In this document: positions 1 to 8,174 of the stretch, piece after piece | Layout: the number at the start of each line of letters is the position of its first letter | Numbering within the stretch: position 1 is the first letter of the stretch | From: Streptomyces nymphaeiformis | GTDB taxonomy: Bacteria; Actinomycetota; Actinomycetes; Streptomycetales; Streptomycetaceae | Direction of reading: 5' to 3' | Length of the DNA: 64,000 nt | Assembly (NCBI RefSeq): GCF_014203895.1 | Contig: NZ_JACHJY010000009.1 | Span: 434,001-498,000 of the forward strand | Translations under genes and position numbers: made by a program | The notes under the pieces: model-generated | Told to the model about the DNA's origin: nothing | Seen by the model: only the letters and a program-made list of their open reading frames with translations | Databases searched by the model: none

Positions 1-516
1 CCGCAGCGAGCGCAGCACACGGGTGCCGTCGTCCTCGACGGCGACGCCGAACGTCCAGCCGTCCTGCTCGACGCGCGCGCCGTCCCGGAGCGGCACGGGC
101 TCCAGCGGCCCCTGCCAGCCGAACCCGACGTCGGCGAGCCACTGTTCGCCCTCGACCGTCACGGCGAGGAGCGCGTGGGTGACCGGCGGCCTTGTCGTGC
201 CCCGCGAGCGGTTGCGCGCGCCGCGGCCCTCCACGTGGAAGCCGATCTGTTCGAGGGCCGCCGCCAGGAGGGAGTTCTGCTCGTAGCAGTAGCCTCCCCG
301 GCGCCGCTCGACGAGCTTGGCCTGCAGGCTCTTCAGGTCCAGGGGGATCGGCCGCCCGAGGGCGACGTCGAGGTTCTCGAAGGGAATGGTCGAGGCGTGC
401 GCCCGATGAAGGGACGTCAAGGTCCGCAGATCGGGCGCGAGTTCCCCGTCCCGCGCGATGTCGTATCCGATTCGAGCCAGATATGCGTCGAGATCCAGCT
501 CGTCACCACTCCACAA
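1..516 (-). CDS. arylamine N-acetyltransferase, C-terminus cut by window edge
   Basis: This gene probably transfers an acetyl group from acetyl-CoA to arylamines or a related amine or amide substrate in the cytoplasm. The 172 visible residues contain the NAT signature RGGYCYEQN, with the catalytic Cys at residue 77. The triad His lies in THALLAV and the Asp in LADVGFGW, so the full Cys-His-Asp triad is present. The family usually has about 270-285 residues, so roughly the last third lies outside the window. I chose the TTG start at 516 because a strong GGGGGAG ribosome site precedes it and it puts the Cys close to its usual position near 70. An in-frame ATG at 567 has no such site. Family assignment is firm; the substrate is unknown. 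Confidence 0.85.
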   Translation of the reverse strand, partial: MWSGDELDLDAYLARIGYDIARDGELAPDLRTLTSLHRAHASTIPFENLDVALGRPIPLDLKSLQAKLVERRRGGYCYEQNSLLAAALEQIGFHVEGRGARNRSRGTTRPPVTHALLAVTVEGEQWLADVGFGWQGPLEPVPLRDGARVEQDGWTFGVAVEDDGTRVLRSLR

Positions 517-657
517 ACCGCTCTCCCCCTCAGCGTCGGTTCCTCTGTCGTAGGCACATGACACCATGAGCAAGAGGCCCACGACCACGGGCTTTTGAAG
601 GGACGACGGTACGAGGCGAGGGCGTGCGCGGGGGCGTGCGCGGAGAGGGGAAGCACC

Positions 658-1188
658 ATGAGCGGACTCAACAAAGGGGTGGGACGCGTCGAGGTCACGC
701 TCAAGTGGGACCCCGCCCCGGCCGGCGCGTCGGCGCACGACCTCGATCTGGTCGCCGGGGTCTTCGCCGCGGGCGATCCGCACGGTGCGCCGGTCCATCT
801 GGTGCACTTCGGCAGCCGCTCCCCGGACGGCACGATCACGCTCCACCGCGACAGCCGTACGGGGCAGGGATTCGGCTACGACGAGGCCATGACCGTGGAG
901 CTGAACCGCCTCGACGCGCGGTACGCGCGGGTGGTGGTGGGCGTGGCCATACAGCAGGGCGGCGGGCGGCTGACCTTCGGCGACATAGCGAACACGGGCA
1001 TACGGGTCCGCGAGGGCTACACCGACCTGCTGACCCATGACTTCGCGGACGTCCCCGGGGCCCGTGCGGCGACGGTCGTGGAGTTCACCCGTGACGGGGC
1101 GGACGGCTGGTCGTACCGCTCGATCAGCCGCGGCTTCGACGCCGACCCGCAGACCTTCGGCACGCTCCTGGGCTCCACGGTGTCCTGA
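658..1188 (+). CDS. TerD-family (calcium-binding stress) protein
   Basis: The protein has 176 residues and matches the TerD/TerZ family. It starts with the N-terminal pattern of a short lead followed by KGVGRVEVTLKWDP, then DLDLVAGVF, and later DEAMTVELNRLDARYARVVV. In the family these proteins bind calcium and are linked to tellurite or general envelope stress; Streptomyces genomes carry many copies. The ATG at 658 is preceded by GAGAGGGGAAG. It is a singleton here, divergent from the acetyltransferase, and ends at the strong hairpin at 1206-1232. The precise role is unknown. Confidence 0.85.
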   Translation: MSGLNKGVGRVEVTLKWDPAPAGASAHDLDLVAGVFAAGDPHGAPVHLVHFGSRSPDGTITLHRDSRTGQGFGYDEAMTVELNRLDARYARVVVGVAIQQGGGRLTFGDIANTGIRVREGYTDLLTHDFADVPGARAATVVEFTRDGADGWSYRSISRGFDADPQTFGTLLGSTVS

Positions 1189-1205
1189 CGCCCCTCATGT
1201 GAAAA

Positions 1206-1232
1206 GGGGCGCCGACCGGTGGTCGGCGCCCC
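1206..1232. terminator. bidirectional hairpin terminator between terD-like gene and nrdJ
   Basis: A perfect 12-bp GC-rich inverted repeat (1206-1217 and 1221-1232, loop GGT) lies between two converging genes. It can act in both directions. There is no long U-tract, as is usual for Streptomyces. Confidence 0.85.
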
Positions 1233-1289
1233 CTCACGGGCGATCCGGTGCGCTCAGCGGCTTCCGCCCCTCAGCGCACCGGGGCGGGG

Positions 1290-4184
1290 TCAGCTGCAGC
1301 CGCTGGTCGAGCCGCAGCCCTCGCAGATGTAGCAGGAGCCGGCCCGCTGCATCTTCGTACCGCAGGAGAAGCAGAGCGGGGCGTCGGCGCTGATGCCGAG
1401 CTGCATCTCGACGAGCTCCGCGGAGGTGTGGGCCTGCTTCGGAGCCGGGACCTCGGCCTTCGGGGCCGGGGCGGCGACGGCCTTCGGCTCCTGGGCGCGA
1501 GGCGCGGACTGGGCCAGGGCCTCGACGTCGACGTCCTCGTCCTCCACCTGCTCGTACGAGCCGGTGTCCAGGTGGCGCTGGCGCTCCTCGGCCGAGTGGA
1601 TGCCGAGGGCGGAGCGGGTCTCGAAGGGCAGGAAGTCCAGCGCCAGGCGGCGGAAGATGTAGTCGACGATCGACTGCGCCATCCGCACGTCCGGGTCGTC
1701 GGTCATGCCGGCCGGCTCGAAGCGCATGTTGGTGAACTTCGAGACGTAGGTCTCGAGCGGGACGCCGTACTGCAGACCGACCGAGACGGCGATGGAGAAG
1801 GCGTCCATCATGCCGGCGAGGGTGGAGCCCTGCTTGGACATCTTCAGGAAGACCTCACCGAGACCGTCGTCCGGGTAGGAGTTGGCGGTCATGTAGCCCT
1901 CGGCGCCGCCGACGGTGAAGGAGGTGGTGATCCCCGGACGGCCCTTGGGCAGACGCTTGCGGACCGGGCGGTACTCGACGACCTTCTCGACGGCCTCGCG
2001 GATCGTCGCCTCGGACTTCGCGGTGACCTCGGCCTTCTCGTCCTCCTTCTTCTTGGCGGAGAGCGGCTGGCCGACCTTGCAGTTGTCGCGGTAGATCGCG
2101 AGCGCCTTGACGCCCATCTTCCAGGCCTCGAAGTAGACCTCCTCGACGTCCTCGACCGTGGCCGTCTCCGGCAGGTTGACGGTCTTGGAGAGGGCGCCCG
2201 AGATCCACGGCTGGATGGCGGCCATCATGCGGACGTGGCCCATCGCGGAGATGGAGCGCTCGCCCATGGCGCAGTCGAAGACCTCGTAGTGCTCGGTCTT
2301 CAGGCCGGGGGCGTCGATCACATTGCCGTGCTCGGCGATGTGGGCGACGATCGCCTCGATCTGCTCCTCCTGGTAGCCCAGGCGGCGCAGGGCCTGCGGG
2401 ACGGTGCCGTTGACGATCTGCATCGAGCCGCCGCCGACGAGCTTCTTGAACTTGACCAGGGCGAGGTCGGGCTCGAGGCCGGTGGTGTCGCAGGACATCG
2501 CGAGACCGATGGTGCCGGTGGGGGCGATGACCGAGGCCTGGGCGTTGCGGAAGCCGTTCTTGGCGCCGAGGCGGATCACGTCCTGCCAGGCCTCCGTGGC
2601 GGCGGCCCAGATCGGCGAGTCCAGGTCGTCCATGCGGACGGCCTTGGTGTTCTCGTCGGCGTGCTGCTGCATGACGCGCTGGTGCGGCTCGGCGTTGAGG
2701 GCGTAGCCGTCGTACGCGCCGACGACCGCTGCGAGTTCGGCGGAGCGCTTGTACGAGGTGCCGGTCATCAGGGAGGTGATGGCACCGGCGAGGGCGCGGC
2801 CGCCGTCGGAGTCGTACGCGTGGCCGGTCGCCATCAGCAGGGCGCCGAGGTTGGCGTAGCCGATGCCGAGCTGGCGGTAGGCGCGGGTGTTCTCGCCGAT
2901 CTTCTGGGTGGGGAAGTCGGCGAAGCAGATGGAGATGTCCATCGCGGTGATGACGAGCTCGACGACCTTGGCGAAGCGCTCGACGTCGAAGGACTGGTTG
3001 CCCTTGCCGTCGTCCTTGAGGAACTTCATCAGGTTCAGCGAGGCGAGGTTGCAGGACGTGTTGTCCAGGTGCATGTACTCGCTGCACGGGTTCGAGCCGT
3101 TGATGCGGCCGGACTCGGGGCAGGTGTGCCAGTGGTTGATCGTGTCGTCGTACTGGATGCCCGGGTCGGCGCAGGCCCACGCGGCCTCGGCCATCTTGCG
3201 GAAGAGCGCCTTGGCGTCGACCTCCTCGATGACCTCGCCGGTCATGCGCGAGGTGAGGCCGAACTTGCCGCCGGACTCGACGGCCTTCATGAACGTGTCG
3301 TTCACGCGGACGGAGTTGTTGGCGTTCTGGTACTGGACGGACGTGATGTCGTCGCCGCCCAGGTCCATGTCGAAGCCCGCGTCGCGGAGGGCGCGGATCT
3401 TCTCCTCCTCCTTGACCTTGGTCTCGATGAAGTCCTCGATGTCGGGGTGGTCGACGTCGAGGATGACCATCTTGGCCGCGCGACGGGTGGCGCCGCCCGA
3501 CTTGATCGTGCCGGCGGAGGCGTCGGCGCCGCGCATGAAGGAGACGGGGCCGGAGGCGTTGCCGCCGGAGGAGAGGAGCTCCTTGGAGGAGCGGATGCGG
3601 GAGAGGTTCAGGCCGGCGCCGGAGCCGCCCTTGAAGATCATGCCCTCTTCCTTGTACCAGTCGAGGATGGACTCCATGGAGTCGTCGACGGACAGGATGA
3701 AGCAGGCGGAGACCTGCTGGGGCTGCGGCGTGCCGACGTTGAACCAGACCGGCGAGTTGAAGCTGAAGATCTGGTGCAGGAGGGCGTAGGCCAGCTCGTG
3801 CTCGAAGATCTCGGCGTCGGCGGGCGAGGCGAAGTAGCCGTACTCCTCGCCGGCCTTCGTGTACGTCTTCACGATCCGGTCGATGAGCTGCTTGAGACCG
3901 GTCTCGCGCTGCGGAGTGCCGACGGCACCGCGGAAGTACTTGCTGGTGACGATGTTGACCGCGTTCACCGACCAGAAGTCGGGGAACTCGACGCCGCGCT
4001 GCTCGAAGTTGATCGAGCCGTCGCGCCAGTTGGTCATGACGACGTCACGGGGCTCCCACGCCACCTCGTCGTACGGATGCACGCCGGGGGTGGTGTGGAT
4101 GCGCTCGATACGCAGGCCCTTGCTCGCCGACTTGGCTCCCTTGGTGCGGGAACCACGTGCCGGGCCGCTCGCCGTCTCTGTCAT
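1290..4184 (-). CDS. nrdJ: vitamin B12-dependent class II ribonucleoside-diphosphate reductase
   Basis: The 964-residue protein reduces ribonucleotides to deoxyribonucleotides using adenosylcobalamin, independently of oxygen. Visible signatures include GGSGAGLNLSRIRS and NPCSEYMHLDNTSCNLASLN with the active-site Cys-Glu-Cys region, and a C-terminal Cys-rich tail with CFSCGTKM and CYICEGCG. That tail is typical of actinobacterial NrdJ. I start at ATG 4184, with GGGAGG just upstream; an in-frame extension to 4316 has no support. It follows nrdR in the same direction after 173 bp, so the pair is probably co-transcribed and repressed through the NrdR boxes at 4977-5021. The length matches the family. 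Confidence 0.97.
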   Translation of the reverse strand: MTETASGPARGSRTKGAKSASKGLRIERIHTTPGVHPYDEVAWEPRDVVMTNWRDGSINFEQRGVEFPDFWSVNAVNIVTSKYFRGAVGTPQRETGLKQLIDRIVKTYTKAGEEYGYFASPADAEIFEHELAYALLHQIFSFNSPVWFNVGTPQPQQVSACFILSVDDSMESILDWYKEEGMIFKGGSGAGLNLSRIRSSKELLSSGGNASGPVSFMRGADASAGTIKSGGATRRAAKMVILDVDHPDIEDFIETKVKEEEKIRALRDAGFDMDLGGDDITSVQYQNANNSVRVNDTFMKAVESGGKFGLTSRMTGEVIEEVDAKALFRKMAEAAWACADPGIQYDDTINHWHTCPESGRINGSNPCSEYMHLDNTSCNLASLNLMKFLKDDGKGNQSFDVERFAKVVELVITAMDISICFADFPTQKIGENTRAYRQLGIGYANLGALLMATGHAYDSDGGRALAGAITSLMTGTSYKRSAELAAVVGAYDGYALNAEPHQRVMQQHADENTKAVRMDDLDSPIWAAATEAWQDVIRLGAKNGFRNAQASVIAPTGTIGLAMSCDTTGLEPDLALVKFKKLVGGGSMQIVNGTVPQALRRLGYQEEQIEAIVAHIAEHGNVIDAPGLKTEHYEVFDCAMGERSISAMGHVRMMAAIQPWISGALSKTVNLPETATVEDVEEVYFEAWKMGVKALAIYRDNCKVGQPLSAKKKEDEKAEVTAKSEATIREAVEKVVEYRPVRKRLPKGRPGITTSFTVGGAEGYMTANSYPDDGLGEVFLKMSKQGSTLAGMMDAFSIAVSVGLQYGVPLETYVSKFTNMRFEPAGMTDDPDVRMAQSIVDYIFRRLALDFLPFETRSALGIHSAEERQRHLDTGSYEQVEDEDVDVEALAQSAPRAQEPKAVAAPAPKAEVPAPKQAHTSAELVEMQLGISADAPLCFSCGTKMQRAGSCYICEGCGSTSGCS

Positions 4185-4357
4185 GCCGCCTCCCATATAC
4201 GGGCAAAACACACTTTGGCACCCAGATAGTCCCAGGGCACCGTCTTCTGTACGTCGTTCTGTACTGCTGCCACAGGGACCACAGAGGTCACCCGGGGCAC
4301 GTCTGCCGGGCCGCACGGCGGCCGGTCGCCGGGCCGTGGAAGGCCCGGACCGCCGGT

Positions 4358-4867
4358 CTAGTCGGCGGCGGTGGCGGGAACGGGGACCTCAGGGGTCGCA
4401 CCGGTCCCGCTGTTCTCAGCGGGAGGCCGCACGCGGAGTTCCGCGATGGCGGCCTCGAAGTCTTCGAGGCTGTCGAAAGCCTTGTACACGGACGCGAAGC
4501 GCAGGTAGGCGACGAGGTCGAGCTCCTGCAGGGGGCCGAGGATGGCCAGGCCCACGTCATGGGTGGTCAGCTCGGCGCTTCCGGTGGCGCGCACCGCCTC
4601 CTCGACCCGCTGGCCGAGCTTGGCGAGGGCGTCCTCGGTGACCGGTCGCCCCTGGCACGCCTTGCGCACGCCAGAAATGACCTTGGTACGACTGAAGGGC
4701 TCGGTGACACCGGAGCGCTTCACCACCATGAGCGAGCACGTCTCCACCGTCGTGAAACGACGGGAGCAGTCGGGGCACTGGCGACGACGTCGGATCGACG
4801 TCCCGTCGTCGGTGGTGCGACTGTCGACGACACGGCTGTCGGGGTGCCTGCAGAAGGGGCAGTGCAT
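4358..4867 (-). CDS. nrdR: transcriptional repressor NrdR
   Basis: The 169-residue ATP-cone repressor senses ATP and dATP and represses ribonucleotide reductase genes. The N-terminal zinc ribbon starts at MHCPFC and has a second Cys pair in QCPDCSRRF. It is followed by an ATP-cone (VVKRSGVTEPFSRTKVISGV). The C-terminal tail is acidic and Pro/Ala-rich. I chose the ATG that gives MHCPFC, the universal NrdR N-terminus; GAGGAGGG lies upstream. It precedes nrdJ in the same transcription unit, so it should regulate itself and nrdJ. Confidence 0.97.
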   Translation of the reverse strand: MHCPFCRHPDSRVVDSRTTDDGTSIRRRRQCPDCSRRFTTVETCSLMVVKRSGVTEPFSRTKVISGVRKACQGRPVTEDALAKLGQRVEEAVRATGSAELTTHDVGLAILGPLQELDLVAYLRFASVYKAFDSLEDFEAAIAELRVRPPAENSGTGATPEVPVPATAAD

Positions 4868-4976
4868 TGGTTCCAACCCTCCTCGCGGCACGACTGACTC
4901 ACCTCGCCCGGCCTGTCAAGGCCCCGCGAAGCGACCACCAGCATAGGCGATGCGAGCACCCCCGGCAGACCGGGGA

Positions 4977-5021
4977 CCACTACCCCTGGGTGGCGGATGC
5001 CATCCAACCACTAGATCTTGG
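4977..5021 (-). promoter_or_regulatory. paired NrdR boxes upstream of nrdR-nrdJ
   Basis: Two 14-bp sites lie exactly 31 bp apart, at 5008-5021 (CCACTAGATCTTGG) and 4977-4990 (CCACTACCCCTGGG). The first matches the known NrdR box ACACWAWATNTTGT well and the second more weakly. Spacing of about three helical turns is the known arrangement for NrdR operators. The sites lie 110-154 bp upstream of the nrdR start. A -10-like TATGCT on the minus strand at 4940-4945 could be the promoter, but that is weak. Confidence 0.75.
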
Positions 5022-5223
5022 GTTAGGGGCATTTCCGCCCCCTCCGCGTGTCGCGGCCCGGGCACTCCCTGGGATCCGGCCCTCCGGATGCGACACTGAG
5101 CGGTGCGCCGATCACTCGCGCCCCAGCGGCGAAGGCTACCGTAACGACCGATTTGGGGCGGCGACGTGAACCCGCTCATACACCCCCGCACATACGCGCG
5201 TAAGGCAATCTGCGAATTTTCAC

Positions 5224-5239
5224 TCGAACGTGTGTTTGG
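5224..5239 (+). promoter_or_regulatory. LexA (SOS) box in the lexA promoter
   Basis: The sequence TCGAACGTGTGTTTGG matches the actinobacterial SOS box TCGAAC-N4-GTTCGA with two mismatches in the right half. It overlaps the candidate -35 element of lexA, which fits autorepression. Confidence 0.85.
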
Positions 5240-5265
5240 CGCAACCTTTCGAAAGCCACTACCGT
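5236..5265 (+). promoter_or_regulatory. candidate lexA promoter
   Basis: A -35 TTGGCG (5236-5241) and a -10 TACCGT (5260-5265) are separated by 18 bp. The -35 is inside the SOS box. The rest of the 4868-5304 intergenic stretch holds the divergent nrdR control region and no gene that I can support. Confidence 0.55.
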
Positions 5266-5304
5266 TGTGCCAGCGAGGGAGACCATTCGAGAGGGGCCGA
5301 CGAC

Positions 5305-6093
5305 GTGACCACCACCGCAGACAGTGCCACCATCACCGCCCAGGACCGCTCCCAGGGCCGACTCGAGCCGGTGCACGCCATGACTGACGCAAGCATGAAC
5401 GGCGAGGAGCCCGGGCGACCCGCCCGCGCCCTCCCCGGACGACCTCCAGGCATCCGCGCCGACAGCTCCGGACTCACCGACCGGCAGCGCAGGGTCATCG
5501 AAGTCATCCGCGACTCGGTCCAGCGGCGCGGCTACCCGCCGTCGATGCGCGAGATCGGGCAGGCGGTCGGCCTCTCCAGCACCTCCTCGGTGGCGCACCA
5601 GCTCATGGCGCTGGAGCGCAAGGGCTTCCTCCGCCGCGACCCGCACCGGCCCCGCGCCTACGAGGTCCGCGGCTCCGACCAGCCGAGCACCCAGCCGACG
5701 GACACCACCGGCAAGCCGGCCGCGTCCTACGTGCCGCTGGTCGGCCGCATCGCGGCCGGTGGCCCGATCCTGGCCGAGGAGTCCGTCGAGGACGTCTTCC
5801 CCCTCCCCCGGCAGCTGGTCGGCGACGGCGAGCTGTTCGTCCTGAAGGTCGTCGGCGACTCGATGATCGAGGCCGCCATCTGTGACGGCGACTGGGTCAC
5901 CGTCCGCCGTCAGCCCGTCGCGGAGAACGGCGACATCGTCGCCGCGATGCTCGACGGCGAGGCCACCGTCAAGCGCTTCAAGCGCGAGGACGGCCACGTC
6001 TGGCTGCTCCCGCACAACGCGGCGTACCAGCCCATCCCCGGCGACGAGGCCACCATCCTCGGCAAGGTCGTGGCGGTGCTGCGGCGGGTGTGA
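5305..6093 (+). CDS. lexA: LexA SOS repressor / autoprotease
   Basis: The 262-residue repressor turns off DNA-damage genes and cleaves itself when RecA filaments form. The winged helix-turn-helix is around residues 55-115 (TDRQRRVIEVIRDSV, then PPSMREIGQAVGLSS). The Ala-Gly cleavage site lies in VGRIAAGGPI, the catalytic Ser in VVGDSM and the Lys in ATVKRF. It therefore looks fully functional. I use the GTG at 5305 with GAGGGG upstream. This gives an N-terminal extension of about 45 residues before the HTH, which is normal for Streptomyces LexA. It is divergent from nrdR-nrdJ and convergent with the helicase gene. Confidence 0.96.
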   Translation: MTTTADSATITAQDRSQGRLEPVHAMTDASMNGEEPGRPARALPGRPPGIRADSSGLTDRQRRVIEVIRDSVQRRGYPPSMREIGQAVGLSSTSSVAHQLMALERKGFLRRDPHRPRAYEVRGSDQPSTQPTDTTGKPAASYVPLVGRIAAGGPILAEESVEDVFPLPRQLVGDGELFVLKVVGDSMIEAAICDGDWVTVRRQPVAENGDIVAAMLDGEATVKRFKREDGHVWLLPHNAAYQPIPGDEATILGKVVAVLRRV

Positions 6094-6114
6094 TGCTCCC
6101 CGCCGGCTCTGACC

Positions 6115-6149
6115 GGGCCCCGGGACCCACTGCGCCGGTCTCGGGGCCC
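6115..6149. terminator. hairpin between lexA and the DinG-type helicase gene
   Basis: An 8-bp GC stem (6115-6122 with 6142-6149) and a 19-nt loop lie between the ends of two converging genes. Confidence 0.5.
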
Positions 6150-6166
6150 TGCCGTGTCCCGACCCA

Positions 6167-8137
6167 CTAGTCGGCCGCCTTCGAGGCGGCGTCGATGGCC
6201 GCGAGGGACTTCCGGACCTGGTTGCGGTCCGTGGTGTACCAGAAATCGGGCAGCGAGGCCTTCAGATAGCTGCCGTAGCGCGCAGTGGCCAGCCGGGGAT
6301 CCAGGACCGCCACGACACCCCGGTCGCCGGTCGCCCGCACCAGCCGGCCGGCGCCCTGGGCCATCAGCAGGGCCGCATGGGTCGCCGCGACCGCCATGAA
6401 ACCGTTCCCCCCGGCCTCCTCGACGGCCTTCTGCCGGGCGCTCATCAGCGGGTCGTCCGGCCGCGGGAACGGGATCTTGTCCATCACGACCAGCTGACAG
6501 CTCGGCCCCGGGACGTCCACGCCCTGCCAGAGCGAGAGCGTGCCGAAGAGACAGGTCTTCGGGTCGGCCGCGAAGTTCTTGATCAGCTCGCCCAGGGTGT
6601 CCTCGCCCTGGAGCAGGATCGGCAGCTCCGGGACCCGGCTCCGCAGCTCCTCCGCCGCCTGCTGCGCGGCGCGCATGGAGGAGAAGAGACCGAGGGTCCG
6701 CCCGCCGGCGGCCTGCATCAGTTCGGTGAGCTCGTCGAGCATGTCGCCCCGCTGCCCGTCACGCGCGGGCTTCGAGAGGTGCTTGGCGACGTACAGGATG
6801 CCCTGCTTCGGATAGTCGAACGGGGAGCCGACGTCGATGCCCTTCCAGACGGGCAGGTCGTCGCCCTCGGTGCCCTCGGGGGCCAGTCCGAGCGACGCGC
6901 CGACGCCGTTGAAGTCGCCACCCAGCTTGAGCGTGGCCGAGGCGAGCACCACGGACCGCTCCGTGAAGAGCTTCTCCCTGAGCAGGCCCGAGACGGTCAG
7001 CGGCGCGACCCGCAGCGAGGCCCCGAACCGGTCGTGGCGCTCGTACCAGACGACGTCGTACTCGGAACCGTGGGTGATCCGCTCCGCAACACCGTGCACG
7101 GTCTCCACGGAGGCCATGGCCTGCTTGCGCACCGCGTCCTCGTCCTGCACGGACCGGTCCCGGGTGTTGCCCAGGGCCGTGATCACGGCGCGGGCCGCGT
7201 CCCGCAGCGCCATCAAGGCGTACGCCAGGTCCTCCGGGATCTCCTCCAGGCGGCCCGGCAGTGCCAGCTCCATGACCCGCTCGAAGCCCTCCGCCGCGGT
7301 CTGCAGCTGGTCGGCCGTCTTCTCGTCGACGAGCTTGGCGGCCCGGCGCACGGCACGGTTGACCTGGCCCGGGGTGAGCTCGCCGGTGGCGACACCCGTG
7401 ACCCGGGAGACCAGCTCATGGGCCTCGTCGACGATCAGCACCTCGTGCTGCGGGAGCACCGGGGCGCCCTCGATGGCGTCGATGGCGAGCAGTGCGTGGT
7501 TGGTGACGACGACGTCCGCGAGCTTGGCGCGCTCGCGTGCCGCCTCGGCGAAGCACTCCGGCCCGTACGCGCACTTGCTCGCGCCGAGGCACTCGCGGGA
7601 GGAGACCGAGACCTGCGCCCAGGCCTTGTCGGAGACGCCCGGCGTCAGGTCGTCCCGGTCCCCGGTCTCCGTCTCGTCCGACCAGTCCCGCAGCCGCAGC
7701 AGGTCCTGGCCCAGCTTGCTCGACGGAGCGGCCGCCTCGAACGGATCGAAGAGGCCCTCTTCCTCGTCCTGCGGGACCCCTTCGTGGAGCCGGTGCAGAC
7801 AGAGGTAGTTCGACCGGCCCTTGAGCATGGCGAACTGCGGGCGGCGGCGCAGCTGCGGGTGCAGCGCCTCGACCGTCCGGGGAAGGTCGCGCTCGACGAG
7901 CTGGCGCTGGAGCGCCAGGGTGGCCGTGGCCACCACCACCCGCTCGCCCTGGGCCAGCGCCGGCACGAGGTAGCCGAGCGACTTGCCCGTGCCGGTGCCG
8001 GCCTGGACGAGGAGGTGGGAGTTGTCGTCGATGGCCTCGGCCACGGCCTCGGCCATGGTGACCTGGCCGGGCCGCTCCGTGCCGCCGACGGCTGAGACGG
8101 CGGCGTGGAGGAGGTCGGGGAGGGATGGCTTCGTCAT
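6167..8137 (-). CDS. DinG/XPD-type ATP-dependent DNA helicase
   Basis: The 656-residue superfamily 2 helicase unwinds DNA, probably 5'-to-3' like DinG and XPD, in DNA repair or R-loop removal. Visible motifs are Walker A (QAGTGTGKSLGY, near residue 40), DEAH box (VDEAHEL), motif VI-like QGAGRLVRATGD and motif III-like VVLASATL. Four Cys (CLHRLHEG, then CLGASKCAYGPECF) suggest the iron-sulfur cluster of this group. It lies next to and convergent with lexA. No SOS box is visible directly upstream of its start. The start at 8137 is an ATG just after the short gap to the siderophore operon. Confidence 0.9.
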   Translation of the reverse strand: MTKPSLPDLLHAAVSAVGGTERPGQVTMAEAVAEAIDDNSHLLVQAGTGTGKSLGYLVPALAQGERVVVATATLALQRQLVERDLPRTVEALHPQLRRRPQFAMLKGRSNYLCLHRLHEGVPQDEEEGLFDPFEAAAPSSKLGQDLLRLRDWSDETETGDRDDLTPGVSDKAWAQVSVSSRECLGASKCAYGPECFAEAARERAKLADVVVTNHALLAIDAIEGAPVLPQHEVLIVDEAHELVSRVTGVATGELTPGQVNRAVRRAAKLVDEKTADQLQTAAEGFERVMELALPGRLEEIPEDLAYALMALRDAARAVITALGNTRDRSVQDEDAVRKQAMASVETVHGVAERITHGSEYDVVWYERHDRFGASLRVAPLTVSGLLREKLFTERSVVLASATLKLGGDFNGVGASLGLAPEGTEGDDLPVWKGIDVGSPFDYPKQGILYVAKHLSKPARDGQRGDMLDELTELMQAAGGRTLGLFSSMRAAQQAAEELRSRVPELPILLQGEDTLGELIKNFAADPKTCLFGTLSLWQGVDVPGPSCQLVVMDKIPFPRPDDPLMSARQKAVEEAGGNGFMAVAATHAALLMAQGAGRLVRATGDRGVVAVLDPRLATARYGSYLKASLPDFWYTTDRNQVRKSLAAIDAASKAAD

Positions 8138-8174
8138 AGCGCTCCCACCCTACGGGGCGGGACTGACAGCCGGG

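Noticed and set aside
1248..4229. Very long plus-strand open frame across nrdJ
   Set aside because: It is the antisense shadow of nrdJ, rich in Leu/Val/Gly/Asp without any family motif; the minus-strand protein is unmistakable.
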